This document shows positions 1-8,516 of a DNA stretch of 64,000 bases, in pieces. Position 1 is the stretch's first letter. Each line of letters begins with the position of its first letter. The notes below the pieces were generated by a model. It ran no database searches. It saw nothing but the letters and a program-made list of their open reading frames with translations, and was not told where the DNA came from. Both the position numbers and the translations under genes were made by a program. The stretch spans positions 38,232 to 102,231 of the forward strand of contig JAEPNV010000018.1 of the NCBI GenBank assembly GCA_017643215.1, in the 5' to 3' direction. The DNA comes from Roseibium sp. (GTDB lineage Bacteria > Pseudomonadota > Alphaproteobacteria > Rhizobiales > Stappiaceae).

Positions 1-693
1 GCCGACCGTGTCGGTTCCCATGCAGGCCAGATGGGTGCCGGGCCGAATGTGTTCATCCATCAGGATCGGATCAAAGCTCGACGTGATCGTGATGATCACA
101 TCGGCTTCCGCGCCGAGTTGATCCAGATCGACCGCCTCAAACGGCAAACCAAGTTCCGTGGCCGTTTCTTCAAGGCGGGACAGCATCTCCGGATGCAGGT
201 TCCAGCCGATGATCTTGTCGAAGTCCCGTTGCCTGACGGCCGCCCGGATCTGAAACGCGGACTGATGGCCGGCGCCGACCATGCCGAGCACCTTCGCCTT
301 CTTGCGCGCCAGATGCTTGATCGATACGGCCGACGAGGCGGCCGTGCGAAGCGCCGTCAAGAGGTTGCCGCCGACCAGCGCCGACGGGCGGCCGGTATCG
401 GCGTCAAACAGCACGACCGTGGATTGATGGTTGGTCAGGCCCTTGTCCGCATTTCCCGGCCAATAGCCGCCGGACTTCAAGCCCAGCGCCAGGCTTTCCC
501 GGTCAAATCCGGACTTGAACCCGTAAAGCGCATCGGCGTGGCCGATGGCCTCGCGGACAACCGGAAAGTTGTAGGCCGACCCGCGGGCCATCGCCGCGAA
601 GATTGCCTCGACCGCGTCAAACGCGGCCTCGGCTGTCATCAGTCCGGCGATTTCGCATTCCGGGACGATGGTGACCGTGTGCACATCCGACAT
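1..693 (-). CDS. bhcD: Iminosuccinate reductase BhcD, C-terminus cut by window edge
   Basis: Ornithine cyclodeaminase/mu-crystallin family. In the β-hydroxyaspartate cycle (BHAC) this enzyme reduces iminosuccinate to L-aspartate with NAD(P)H in the cytosol, closing the cycle. The 231 visible residues include the family's dinucleotide-binding motif GAGHQS near residue 140 and the preceding LRTAASSAVS stretch typical of the family; about 90 C-terminal residues lie outside the window. It is the last gene of bhcABCD, 20 bp after bhcC. By sequence alone it could be another cyclodeaminase; the BHAC assignment rests on the complete gene order bhcR|bhcA-B-C-D, which is the published arrangement in Paracoccus and other marine Proteobacteria. 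Confidence 0.9.
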   Translation of the reverse strand, partial: MSDVHTVTIVPECEIAGLMTAEAAFDAVEAIFAAMARGSAYNFPVVREAIGHADALYGFKSGFDRESLALGLKSGGYWPGNADKGLTNHQSTVVLFDADTGRPSALVGGNLLTALRTAASSAVSIKHLARKKAKVLGMVGAGHQSAFQIRAAVRQRDFDKIIGWNLHPEMLSRLEETATELGLPFEAVDLDQLGAEADVIITITSSFDPILMDEHIRPGTHLACMGTDTVG

Positions 694-713
694 TATTGTT
701 ATCCCGTCAGTCG

Positions 714-1877
714 TCAGTAGGCTTTGCCGCGCGCGGACACCGGCCAGAGCGTCTCCACCTTGCCGCCGCGCACGCCAACGTACCAGTCATGGACGTTGCA
801 GGTCGGATCGCAATGCCCCGGGACAAGGCGCAGCTTCTCGTTGATCTTCAAGACGCCGCCCAGGTCCTCGACGACGCCGTGCTCGTCGGAGCATTTGACG
901 TATTTTACGTCGTCGCGCCCGAAGACCACCGGCAAACCGCTGTCGACGGACTGGGCTTTCAGGCCCGCATCGACGATCGCCTTTTCGGCCTTGGCATGGG
1001 ACATGACGGAGGTCAGGAGGAACAGGGAATTTTCCCATTCACCAGCATCGATCCGCTTGCCGTCCTTGTCGAGGATGCGGCCGTAGTCCGCGTCCATGAA
1101 CGCATAGGACCCGCACTGCAGCTCGTTGTAGACGCCCGAATTGCTCTCAAAGTAATAGGAGCCGGTGCCGCCGCCGCCGACGATGTCGCAGTCCAGCCCG
1201 ACTGCCTTCAGACCGTCGACCGCGTCCTTCACCATGGCAACGGCAATATCGATCTTGGCTTTGCGGTCTTCATAGCTGTCCATGTGCTGCATGGCGCCCT
1301 GATAGGCCTGGATGCCGGTAAACTTCAAACCCGGCGCGGCATGGATGGCCTTCGCGATTTTCAAGACGTCCGGGGTGGTCGTCACGCCGCAGCGGCCGGC
1401 GCCGCAGTCAATCTCCACCAGACACTCAATTTCGGTGCCATGCCTTTGCGCCGCCTCGGACAGATCAGCGACATTGTCGATGTCGTCGACGCAGCAAATC
1501 GTCCGTGCGCCAAGTTTGGGCAGCCCGGCAAGCCGGTCGATCTTCTGCGGGTCCCGGACCTGGTTGCTGACCAGGACGTCCTTGATGCCCCCGCGGGCGA
1601 AAACTTCCGCTTCAGACACTTTCTGGCAGCATACGCCGACGGCGCCACCAAGTTTTTCCTGCAGCTTCGCGACATCCACGGACTTGTGCATCTTGCCGTG
1701 CACCCGGTGCCGCATGCCATGGTCGCGCGCGTAGTCGCCCATCTTCTTGATGTTGCGCTCCAGGGCATCCAGATCGAGGATCAGGCAGGGTGTCTGGATG
1801 TCCTTTTCATCCATTCCCGGAAGGGCCGGCACGTCATAGCCGACTTCAAGGGATTCGATTTTTGTCGGTGCGTTCAT
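714..1877 (-). CDS. bhcC: β-hydroxyaspartate aldolase BhcC
   Basis: D-threonine-aldolase-like PLP enzyme with an alanine-racemase-type barrel (387 residues). In the BHAC it joins glycine and glyoxylate into (2R,3S)-β-hydroxyaspartate. The likely PLP lysine lies in HRVHGKMHKS around residue 62, and a metal-binding PGHCDPTCNVHD motif lies near the C-terminus, as in D-threonine aldolases. The ATG at 1877 is chosen because GGAGG stands 8-9 nt upstream; the frame stays open further upstream, but that stretch runs into bhcB. It sits between bhcB (16 bp) and bhcD (20 bp), so it is almost certainly one transcript. Confidence 0.93.
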   Translation of the reverse strand: MNAPTKIESLEVGYDVPALPGMDEKDIQTPCLILDLDALERNIKKMGDYARDHGMRHRVHGKMHKSVDVAKLQEKLGGAVGVCCQKVSEAEVFARGGIKDVLVSNQVRDPQKIDRLAGLPKLGARTICCVDDIDNVADLSEAAQRHGTEIECLVEIDCGAGRCGVTTTPDVLKIAKAIHAAPGLKFTGIQAYQGAMQHMDSYEDRKAKIDIAVAMVKDAVDGLKAVGLDCDIVGGGGTGSYYFESNSGVYNELQCGSYAFMDADYGRILDKDGKRIDAGEWENSLFLLTSVMSHAKAEKAIVDAGLKAQSVDSGLPVVFGRDDVKYVKCSDEHGVVEDLGGVLKINEKLRLVPGHCDPTCNVHDWYVGVRGGKVETLWPVSARGKAY

Positions 1878-1893
1878 TGAATTGGTCCTCCGG

Positions 1894-2859
1894 TCATTTG
1901 ATCCAGGGCAGCGTGTCGAGGTCGACATTGCCGCCCGTGATGACGACACCCACGCGTTTGCCGCGGAAGACGTCGGGGTTTTTAAAGATTGTGGCCAGCG
2001 GCACGGAGCAGCTTGCCTCCATTACGATTTTCATGCGCTGCCACGTCAACTTCATCGCATCGATAATCTCCTGTTCCGACGCGGTGAAAATGTCGGTCAC
2101 GTAGGTGCTGACGAAGTGCCAGGTGTTTTCTTTGAGCGGCACCTTGAGGCCGTCCGCGATCGTGACCGGCGCGTCGTCGGCGATAATGTGTCCGGCCTTG
2201 AAACTGCGGTACGCATCATCCGCCTGTTCCGGTTCGGCCGCGTAGATCTTCACCTCGGGTGCCAGCGTCGACAGGGTGAGGCAGGTGCCGGACACCATGC
2301 CGCCGCCGCCGATCGGCGCGATCACCGCATCGAGGCCGTCGGTCTGTTCCATCAGCTCTTTCGAGCAGGTGCCTTGACCGGCGATGACGCGCGGATCGTT
2401 GTACGGATGCACGAACTCCGCGCCGGTTTCTTTTTGAACCTCGGCAAACGTCGCCTCACGCGACGACGTCGAGGGCTCGCATTCAGTGATGATGCCGCCA
2501 TACCCGCGGACCGCGTCCTTCTTGGCCTTCGGCGCCGTGCGTGGCATCACGACATGGCACGGAATGCCACGCCGGCCGGCCGCGTAGGACAGTGACAGGG
2601 CATGGTTGCCGGACGAGTGCGTGGCAACGCCCTTTTTCGCCATCTCTTCGGTGAGACCGAACACAGCGTTGCAGGCCCCGCGGACCTTGAACGCGCCGGC
2701 TTTCTGGAAGTTCTCGCACTTGAAGAACAACTCAGCGCCCGTGAGGTCATTGAAGTAGGAGGACGTCAGCACCGGGGTCCGGTGGATATAGGGCTTGATC
2801 CGCTCGTGGGCGGCCAGCATGTCCTCGTAGGTGGGAAGGATGTTTGTCTGAATGTTCAT
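1894..2859 (-). CDS. bhcB: β-hydroxyaspartate dehydratase BhcB
   Basis: Fold-type II PLP dehydratase of the serine/threonine dehydratase family (321 residues). In the BHAC it removes water from β-hydroxyaspartate, giving iminosuccinate for BhcD. Visible motifs are the PLP-lysine site GAFKVRGA (lysine about residue 58, with the usual serine of SFKxRGA replaced by alanine), the asparagine loop SSGNHALS, and the glycine-rich phosphate-binding IGGGGMVSG. Its ATG overlaps the bhcA stop codon (TAATG), so the two are probably translationally coupled. Read alone it would be annotated as threonine dehydratase; context decides the name. Confidence 0.92.
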   Translation of the reverse strand: MNIQTNILPTYEDMLAAHERIKPYIHRTPVLTSSYFNDLTGAELFFKCENFQKAGAFKVRGACNAVFGLTEEMAKKGVATHSSGNHALSLSYAAGRRGIPCHVVMPRTAPKAKKDAVRGYGGIITECEPSTSSREATFAEVQKETGAEFVHPYNDPRVIAGQGTCSKELMEQTDGLDAVIAPIGGGGMVSGTCLTLSTLAPEVKIYAAEPEQADDAYRSFKAGHIIADDAPVTIADGLKVPLKENTWHFVSTYVTDIFTASEQEIIDAMKLTWQRMKIVMEASCSVPLATIFKNPDVFRGKRVGVVITGGNVDLDTLPWIK

Positions 2860-4046
2860 TATGCAGCCGCCATGATGCTGTGATTGCCGTGCCGGTAGAC
2901 GGATTGTGCCGCCGCGACACCCGAGCCAAGCGTAATGTCAAGCCCAAGATCGGCCATACACATTTCCGCAACCGCGATGCCCGAAAGCGCCATGGCGTCC
3001 GTAAGCATGCCGAGATGGCCGATTCTAAAGACCTTGCCGGCGACATCGCCCAGGCCGGTTCCGAAGGCCATGCCGTAGGTCTCAACCGCATGGGCAACAA
3101 TCGTTGATGCATCGAACCCGTCCGGCGTGCGGACCGCAGTCACCGTATTGGAATAAAGATCGGGCGTTGCCGCGAACGGTTTCATTCCCCAGGCAAAGGT
3201 CGCGGCGCGCACACCTTCGGCAATCCGCGCGTGGCGGGCAAAGACCTCATCAAGGCCTTCTTCCAAAAGCATCTCGGTCGCGTACTTCAGGCCGTTCAAC
3301 AAACCGACCGCGGGTGTGTAAGGATAGCCGTTGATCTTGTAGTTTGCCCGCATATCGTCGATGGAGAAAAACGACCGCGGAAGCTTTGCCGTTTTGCTGG
3401 CCGCGACCGCCTTCTCGCTGAACGCGGTGATTGCCAAACCGACGGCCAGCATGAAGCCCTTCTGCGATCCCGTGACCGCGACGTCGACCTTCCACTCGTT
3501 GAACCGGAAATCCATCGATCCGATGGAGCTGACGCCATCGACCAGCAGCAGGGCATCGTGTCCGGCCGCGTCCATGGCCTTTCTAAGGCCGCCCACGTCG
3601 GAGACAACACCGGTCGCCGTCTCGTTGTGGGTGGCCAGCACCGCCTTGATCTCGCCAGCCGTGTCGGCGGCGAGGATTTCCTCGAACCGGCTGACCGGCA
3701 GACCTTCGCCCCAGGGACCGTCGACCTGGATCACCTCAAGGCCGAACTGCCGGCACATGTTGATCCATTTGTGGCTGAACATGCCATTGCGGGCGGCCAG
3801 AACCTTGTCGCCGGGGCTCAGTGTGTTGCTGATCGCCGTCTCCCAGCCACCGGTGCCGGATGCGGGAAAGATGAAGATTTCCGCGCCATCGGCCTTCATC
3901 ACCTGGCGCACGCCGTCAATCGCGGGGTGCAGGATCTTGGCGAACATGGGCGAGCGATGGTCGATCGTCGGCATGTCGCAGGCTTTGCGGATCGCCTCGG
4001 GTATATTTGTCGGGCCCGGGATAAAGACCGGGTTCTGCAAGCTCAT
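2859..4046 (-). CDS. bhcA: Aspartate-glyoxylate aminotransferase BhcA
   Basis: Class V PLP aminotransferase (395 residues) related to serine-glyoxylate aminotransferase. In the BHAC it transfers the amino group of L-aspartate to glyoxylate, giving glycine and oxaloacetate, the net product that enters central metabolism. The PLP lysine is K196 in VTGSQKGFML, preceded by LLVDGVSSIG with the cofactor-binding aspartate. The ATG at 4046 has AGGAGG about 7 nt upstream; an in-frame ATG at 4073 has no such site. It is the first gene of the operon, facing bhcR across a 161-bp AT-rich gap with three palindromes. Confidence 0.93.
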   Translation of the reverse strand: MSLQNPVFIPGPTNIPEAIRKACDMPTIDHRSPMFAKILHPAIDGVRQVMKADGAEIFIFPASGTGGWETAISNTLSPGDKVLAARNGMFSHKWINMCRQFGLEVIQVDGPWGEGLPVSRFEEILAADTAGEIKAVLATHNETATGVVSDVGGLRKAMDAAGHDALLLVDGVSSIGSMDFRFNEWKVDVAVTGSQKGFMLAVGLAITAFSEKAVAASKTAKLPRSFFSIDDMRANYKINGYPYTPAVGLLNGLKYATEMLLEEGLDEVFARHARIAEGVRAATFAWGMKPFAATPDLYSNTVTAVRTPDGFDASTIVAHAVETYGMAFGTGLGDVAGKVFRIGHLGMLTDAMALSGIAVAEMCMADLGLDITLGSGVAAAQSVYRHGNHSIMAAA

Positions 4047-4104
4047 GGCGCATCCTCCTGATAGTGTGTGCACATTTTATGGCGTGCGCGCCCGCGCCGC
4101 AATT

Positions 4105-4127
4105 TTTTTGAAATTATTTTTCAAAAA
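4105..4127. promoter_or_regulatory. Inverted repeat 1 in the bhcA-bhcR gap (candidate BhcR operator)
   Basis: Perfect 9-bp arms TTTTTGAAA and TTTCAAAAA around the 5-nt spacer TTATT, 58 bp upstream of the bhcA start. It is the first of three palindromes packed into 83 bp. Binding by BhcR is inferred from its position between the regulator and its target operon. Confidence 0.6.
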
Positions 4128-4131
4128 TCAA

Positions 4132-4156
4132 GATTCACCAATAATATTGTTGAATC
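4132..4156. promoter_or_regulatory. Inverted repeat 2 in the bhcA-bhcR gap (candidate BhcR operator)
   Basis: A 25-bp palindrome with one internal mismatch: GATTCA, then CAATA-A-TATTG at the centre, then TGAATC, with the single unpaired C/T on either side. It is the most extended palindrome in the gap and lies midway between the two divergent genes, so it could overlap both promoters. IclR-family proteins usually bind such palindromes as dimers or tetramers. Confidence 0.62.
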
Positions 4157-4166
4157 ATAGGCTTAT

Positions 4167-4187
4167 GTTTTTCATAATGTGAAAAAC
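4167..4187. promoter_or_regulatory. Inverted repeat 3 in the bhcA-bhcR gap (candidate BhcR operator)
   Basis: Perfect 8-bp arms GTTTTTCA and TGAAAAAC with a 5-nt spacer TAATG, ending 20 bp before the bhcR ATG. Its arms resemble those of repeat 1 (TTTTTCA-type half-sites). The position suits autoregulation of bhcR. Confidence 0.58.
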
Positions 4188-4207
4188 CTTTTCGGGTGAT
4201 TTCGCAG

Positions 4208-5065
4208 ATGAGCAATGCATATGGCGATGCCCCGTCCGACCGGCGCGCCCGGGGCCGCCCCCGCGCCTGGGACGACAAGACCTCGCAAAACACCATCAAG
4301 TCGCTCGACAGGGCGATGGAAGTGCTGGAACGTTTGGGAGAATTGGGCGGGGCGACGCTGAGCGATCTTGCCGGCGACCTCGGCCAGGCGCCGGCATCGG
4401 TCTACCGGGTCCTGTTCACCCTTGAAACACGCGCCATCGTCGATTTCGAGCCGGCCTCGCAAACCTGGCATATTGGATCGGGCGCATTCCTGATCGGGTC
4501 CAAGTTCCTGCGGCGCACGTCTTTGGTCGAGCGCGCCCGGCCGGTCCTGCGGGCCTTGATGCGTGAAACCGGAGAAACCGCCAATCTGGGGATCGAACGC
4601 GACGGACACGTCCTCTTCGTCAGCCAGGTGGAAACGCACGAGGCGATCCGGGCGTTCTTTCCGCCTGGCACGATTTCGCCGATGCATGCCTCGGGAATCG
4701 GCAAGGCCCTGCTTGCCCAGATGGACGACCGGCAGGTTTTGGATATCCTGGCCAAGACGGGACAGGAAGAATTCACCGAACACACGCTGACCAAGCCGGA
4801 CGCGCTGCTGGCGGACCTTGCGGCCACCCGCGCGCGCGGCTACGCGATCGACGCGGAAGAAAAGAACCTTGGTATGCGCTGCATCGCCGCGCCGATCTTT
4901 GACCTGCATGGCGAAGCGATTGCCGGCCTGTCGATCTCTGGACCGTCGACGCGGCTGCCGCAAAGCGAGACCGAAACCCTTGCACGGTCGGTGATTGAAG
5001 CTGCGGCCGCTGTCACATCGGGAATTGGCGGCCAACCCGCCCCGGCCGCGTTTCCCGGCGGTTGA
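4208..5065 (+). CDS. bhcR: IclR-family regulator BhcR of the β-hydroxyaspartate cycle
   Basis: A 285-residue IclR-type transcription factor. An arginine-rich N-terminal tail (RRARGRPRAW) leads into a winged helix-turn-helix at about residues 33-85 (LSDLAGDLGQAPASVYR), followed by the GAF-like effector-binding domain, with MHASGIGKALLA and a C-terminal GLSISGPSTR typical of the family. It faces bhcABCD, as BhcR does in Paracoccus, where it is known to control the cluster and to respond to glyoxylate. The ATG at 4208 is preferred; an in-frame GTG at 4196 would add four residues. The three inverted repeats just upstream are its likely binding sites. Confidence 0.9.
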   Translation: MSNAYGDAPSDRRARGRPRAWDDKTSQNTIKSLDRAMEVLERLGELGGATLSDLAGDLGQAPASVYRVLFTLETRAIVDFEPASQTWHIGSGAFLIGSKFLRRTSLVERARPVLRALMRETGETANLGIERDGHVLFVSQVETHEAIRAFFPPGTISPMHASGIGKALLAQMDDRQVLDILAKTGQEEFTEHTLTKPDALLADLAATRARGYAIDAEEKNLGMRCIAAPIFDLHGEAIAGLSISGPSTRLPQSETETLARSVIEAAAAVTSGIGGQPAPAAFPGG

Positions 5066-5161
5066 AAGACATCCGCCCGAGTTGCCGCAGACGGTTCATG
5101 CCGCGCTCTTGCAATGCAGCGGTCCGGTCCAATAAGTTGGCCGCCCAACACTCGGAGAGAC

Positions 5162-6040
5162 GTGGTGCCGACAGACTATCTCATCAAACCGGATCCGCTG
5201 GACTCCCGCCTGTCGGCGGCGGTTACCGGCATGGACCAGACCGGCGCGCCCGTCGAAACACGGGTGGTCACGGAAAAGGCGCTGACCCTTTACCTGAACT
5301 CACAGGAAGTCGTCACCATGATGACGATCGGCGACCATCCGGATCTTCTGGCGGTCGGGTACCTGAAAAACCAGAACATGCTGCAGCCGGGCGACACCAT
5401 CACCGGGATTGACTACGACGATGACCTGGAGGTCGTTGTCGTTCGCACCGAGCGCGAGACCAATTACGAGGAAAAGCTGAAAAAGAAAGTGCGCACCTCC
5501 GGCTGCGCGCAGGGAACCGTGTTCGGCGATGTCATGGACGGTTTTGAGGACATGGCGCTGCCAAAAGCAGAGCTTCGAACCTCATGGCTCTATGAACTCA
5601 CCAAAAACATCAACACCACCCCGTCGCTCTATCTGGAAGCAGGCGCCATTCATGGCTGCGTTTTATGCAAGGGGCCCGATCCGCTGGTTTATATGGAAGA
5701 CGTCGGCCGGCACAACGCGGTCGACAAGATCGCCGGCTGGATGGCGCTGAACGATGTGCCGGCCGATGACAAGATATTCTACACAACCGGCCGGCTCACC
5801 TCCGAAATGGTGATCAAGACCGTGATGATGGGCATACCCATTCTGGTTTCCAGGTCCGGGTTCACCGCTTGGGGCGTGGACCTTGCCCGCAAGGCCGGGC
5901 TGACGCTGATCGGGCGGGCACGCGGCAAACGGTTCCTGGCCCTGTCGGGCAGCGACCGCATCACCTTTGACATGGACCCATCGGACGCCGATGACGAACC
6001 GAAACGCAACCGGCGCAAAGGGAGCGAAGCAGCCGAATGA
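5162..6040 (+). CDS. fdhD: Formate dehydrogenase accessory sulfurtransferase FdhD
   Basis: FdhD moves sulfur from the cysteine desulfurase to the molybdenum cofactor of formate dehydrogenase, an essential activation step. The family signature VGRHNAVDKIAGW is clear, as is the C-terminal TGRLTSEMV ... SRSGFTAWGVDLA core. The conserved cysteine region reads TSGCAQGT, and a second cysteine pair CVLC lies just before the VGRHN motif. The protein is about 292 residues. No ATG fits; GTG codons at 5162 and 5165 follow a GGAGAG site. It overlaps mobA by 4 nt (ATGA). No formate dehydrogenase structural gene lies in the window. Confidence 0.9.
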   Translation: MVPTDYLIKPDPLDSRLSAAVTGMDQTGAPVETRVVTEKALTLYLNSQEVVTMMTIGDHPDLLAVGYLKNQNMLQPGDTITGIDYDDDLEVVVVRTERETNYEEKLKKKVRTSGCAQGTVFGDVMDGFEDMALPKAELRTSWLYELTKNINTTPSLYLEAGAIHGCVLCKGPDPLVYMEDVGRHNAVDKIAGWMALNDVPADDKIFYTTGRLTSEMVIKTVMMGIPILVSRSGFTAWGVDLARKAGLTLIGRARGKRFLALSGSDRITFDMDPSDADDEPKRNRRKGSEAAE

Positions 6041-6681
6041 CGCACGGAGTCGCTGTTTCAAACATCATGGCGTGCGTGCTTGCCGGCGGTCAATCGCGCC
6101 GCATGGGCGGCGGCGACAAAACCCTGCTGGAGCTTGGCGGCCGGTCGATGCTGGAGGTGGTTCTGGACCGCCTGCAGCCGCAGGTCGGGGACATCGTGCT
6201 GAACGCCAACGGTGATCCGGAGCGGTTTGCCGGCTTTGGCCTGCCCGTGGTGGCGGATCCGGTCGGTGGATATGCCGGACCGCTTGCCGGTATCCTCGCC
6301 GGATTGGGGTATGCCCGGGCGCGTCATGAAGACATTAGCTACGTCGTTTCGGTCGCCGGTGACACGCCGTTTTTCCCGTCCGATCTCGTTGCGCGTCTTT
6401 GTACGGCCGTTCCCGCCGACAAGCCTGTCATCGCCCTTGCCAGTTCGCGGAACAAGCTGCACCCGGTGTTCGGGCTATGGCCGGTCGCCCTTGCGGACGA
6501 CCTGCGGGCCTGGCTGGAGAGCGGTCAAAGCGGCAAGGTCTTGGCCTTCGTCGATCGCCACGACAGTGTCGAGGTGCCGTTTGACGCCGAAACCGCGACG
6601 GGCCTTGACCCGTTTTTTAACGCCAACCGTCCGGATGACCTTGATACCGCCCGCAGGGCCATGGACAGCTTGCCTTCATGA
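6037..6681 (+). CDS. mobA: Molybdenum cofactor guanylyltransferase MobA
   Basis: Attaches GMP to molybdopterin, forming the guanine dinucleotide cofactor used by DMSO-reductase-family enzymes such as formate dehydrogenase. The nucleotidyltransferase signature LAGGQSRRMGGGDKTLLEL is near residue 12, the phosphate/metal site VVSVAGDTPFFP is mid-protein, and FFNANRPDDL is the typical C-terminal motif. The length of 214 residues is normal. It overlaps fdhD upstream and mobB downstream by 4 nt each, so the four cofactor genes are translationally coupled. Confidence 0.94.
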   Translation: MTHGVAVSNIMACVLAGGQSRRMGGGDKTLLELGGRSMLEVVLDRLQPQVGDIVLNANGDPERFAGFGLPVVADPVGGYAGPLAGILAGLGYARARHEDISYVVSVAGDTPFFPSDLVARLCTAVPADKPVIALASSRNKLHPVFGLWPVALADDLRAWLESGQSGKVLAFVDRHDSVEVPFDAETATGLDPFFNANRPDDLDTARRAMDSLPS

Positions 6682-7199
6682 CACACAATCGCATTTTCGG
6701 AATCACCGGCTGGAAGAACTCCGGAAAAACCCAGCTCGTTACCCGGCTCGTTGCCGAGTTCACCCAGCGCGGCTACCGGGTTTCGACGGTCAAGCACGCC
6801 CACCACAATTTCGACATCGACCGGCCGGGCGCCGACAGCTACCGGCACCGGGAGGCCGGGGCAAGTGAAGTGGCGCTCGTGTCCGGCCGCCGGTGGGCCC
6901 TTATGCATGAGCTCCGGGAGGAGACCGAGCCCCCGCTTGACGCCATTTTGGCCCGGCTGGCGCCCTGTGATCTGGTCATTATCGAAGGCTACAAGCGGGA
7001 AAACCATCCCAAGATCGAAGCCCGCCGCGTGGACTCCCGCAACAAGGAACCACTCGCACCGATCGATCCGAACATCATGGCGATTGCGGCCGATCATGCC
7101 CTGCCCGGCGAAACTTTGCCGGTGTTCGATCTTGATGATGTGCCCGCCATGGCCGATTTCATCGCCGAAACGGTCGGGCTGGCGGAGGTCCCGGTGTGA
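6678..7199 (+). CDS. mobB: Molybdopterin-guanine dinucleotide biosynthesis adaptor MobB
   Basis: A GTP-binding partner of MobA, helpful but not essential for dinucleotide formation. It has the P-loop GWKNSGKTQL at residues 10-19, followed by the family motif STVKHAHHNFDIDRPGADS and LVIIEGYKRE. At 173 residues it is full length. Overlaps of 4 nt with mobA and moeA place it inside the cofactor operon. Confidence 0.93.
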   Translation: MTHNRIFGITGWKNSGKTQLVTRLVAEFTQRGYRVSTVKHAHHNFDIDRPGADSYRHREAGASEVALVSGRRWALMHELREETEPPLDAILARLAPCDLVIIEGYKRENHPKIEARRVDSRNKEPLAPIDPNIMAIAADHALPGETLPVFDLDDVPAMADFIAETVGLAEVPV

Positions 7200-8473
7200 C
7201 CGCCAAGCCCCTCATCGACGACTGCTTCCTGCACGACAAGGACCGGCTGCGGCACCACGAGGCGCTGGCGATCTTAAAGGACCGGCTCACCCCGGTCGCC
7301 GGAACCGAGCGCATCGCCTTGGAAAAAGCCCATCGCCGAGTTCTGGCCGAGGACATCGCGGCCCCGCGTGACGTTCCGCTTGCCGACAATTCCGCCGTCG
7401 ACGGCTATGCGTTCCGTTTTAAAGACCATGAGCCGGCCGGCGGTTTTTTCAGGCTCGAACAACGTATCGCCGCCGGCCACCCGAGCACGCGGGAACTCGC
7501 CCCGTGGGCGGCGGCGCGCATCTTCACCGGGGCCGTGATGCCTCCGGGCGCCGACACGGTCGCCATGCAGGAAGACTGCGAGCGCCATGATCAGGACGGC
7601 CAGCATTTTGTCATCGTGCCGGCCGGTCTGAAACACGGCGCCAACATGCGAAAGGCGGGCGAGGACGTCAAAAAGGGGACCGTCCTATTGTCTCCAGGCC
7701 GCCGTCTGAGGCCGCAAGATCTGGCGGCCATTGCGTCGACCGGCCAGGACCATGTCACGGTATACAAGCGCCTCAAGATCGCGCTGGTGTCGACCGGCGA
7801 TGAAATCCGGAGGCCCGGATCCCCGCTTCAGGCCGGCGAGGTCTATGATTCCAATCACTACCTGCTGCGCGCGCTGTGCGAGGCGGCGAATGTGGAGGTT
7901 GAGGATCTGGGCGTGCTCCACGACACACCCGAACGGGTCGAAGCGGCCTTGAGAGACGCCGCGGCCCGCTCGGACGTGGTGCTGACGACCGGCGGCGCCA
8001 GCCGGGGCGAAGAAGACCATATCCTGACGAGCCTCGACCAACTGGGCCAACGGCACATGTGGCAGCTCGCCATCAAGCCGGGACGCCCGATGATGTTCGG
8101 CCAGATCGGTACTTGCGTGTTTCTCGGGCTGCCCGGCAATCCGGTGGCGGCGATGGTGTGCTTCCTGCTTTATGCCCGGCCGGTGATATCCGTGCTGTCC
8201 GGCGGACCGTTCCTTGAACCACAGCGGTTCCAGGTCCCCGCCGATTTCGAGGTGCCGAAGAAAAAGCCCGACCGCCGGGAATTCTTCCGTGGCATTCTCG
8301 CACAGGACGCGGACGGGACCACAATCGCGCGGAAATTCGACCGTGACGGATCCGGGCTCATTACCGGCTTGCGCGAGGCCGACGGCCTGATCGAAATCCC
8401 GGAGGAAACGACCTCCATTGCCCGCGGGCAGCCGGTCACGTTCCTGCCGTTCTCAGGTCTCGGGCTGACATAG
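7196..8473 (+). CDS. moeA: Molybdopterin molybdenumtransferase MoeA
   Basis: Inserts molybdate into adenylated molybdopterin. Family landmarks are DVPLADNSAVDGYAF in the N-terminal domain, the RIFTGAVMPPGADTV motif, the MoCF-biosynthesis motifs STGDEI and TTGGASRGEEDH, and KPGRPMMFGQIG ... FLGLPGNPVAAMV near the C-terminal third. The length (425 residues) is typical. It starts inside mobB with GTG (GTGA overlap) and is the last gene of the operon; a strong hairpin follows the stop codon. Confidence 0.95.
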   Translation: MTAKPLIDDCFLHDKDRLRHHEALAILKDRLTPVAGTERIALEKAHRRVLAEDIAAPRDVPLADNSAVDGYAFRFKDHEPAGGFFRLEQRIAAGHPSTRELAPWAAARIFTGAVMPPGADTVAMQEDCERHDQDGQHFVIVPAGLKHGANMRKAGEDVKKGTVLLSPGRRLRPQDLAAIASTGQDHVTVYKRLKIALVSTGDEIRRPGSPLQAGEVYDSNHYLLRALCEAANVEVEDLGVLHDTPERVEAALRDAAARSDVVLTTGGASRGEEDHILTSLDQLGQRHMWQLAIKPGRPMMFGQIGTCVFLGLPGNPVAAMVCFLLYARPVISVLSGGPFLEPQRFQVPADFEVPKKKPDRREFFRGILAQDADGTTIARKFDRDGSGLITGLREADGLIEIPEETTSIARGQPVTFLPFSGLGLT

Positions 8474-8475
8474 GC

Positions 8476-8497
8476 CCGGCGCGCCGATGCGCGCCGG
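8476..8497. terminator. GC-rich hairpin between convergent moeA and the MBL-fold gene
   Basis: Perfect 9-bp stem CCGGCGCGC / GCGCGCCGG with a CGAT loop, starting two bases after the moeA stop and ahead of the convergent gene. No T-tract follows on either strand, so it may only partly terminate or may protect the 3' ends. Confidence 0.5.
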
Positions 8498-8516
8498 CAT
8501 GTCGGTTCTGAACTGC

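Noticed and set aside
31..1880. Long plus-strand open frames opposite bhcD and bhcC
   Set aside because: They are antisense to genes with clear family motifs, lack ribosome sites and show no recognisable domain; GC-rich third positions keep such frames open.
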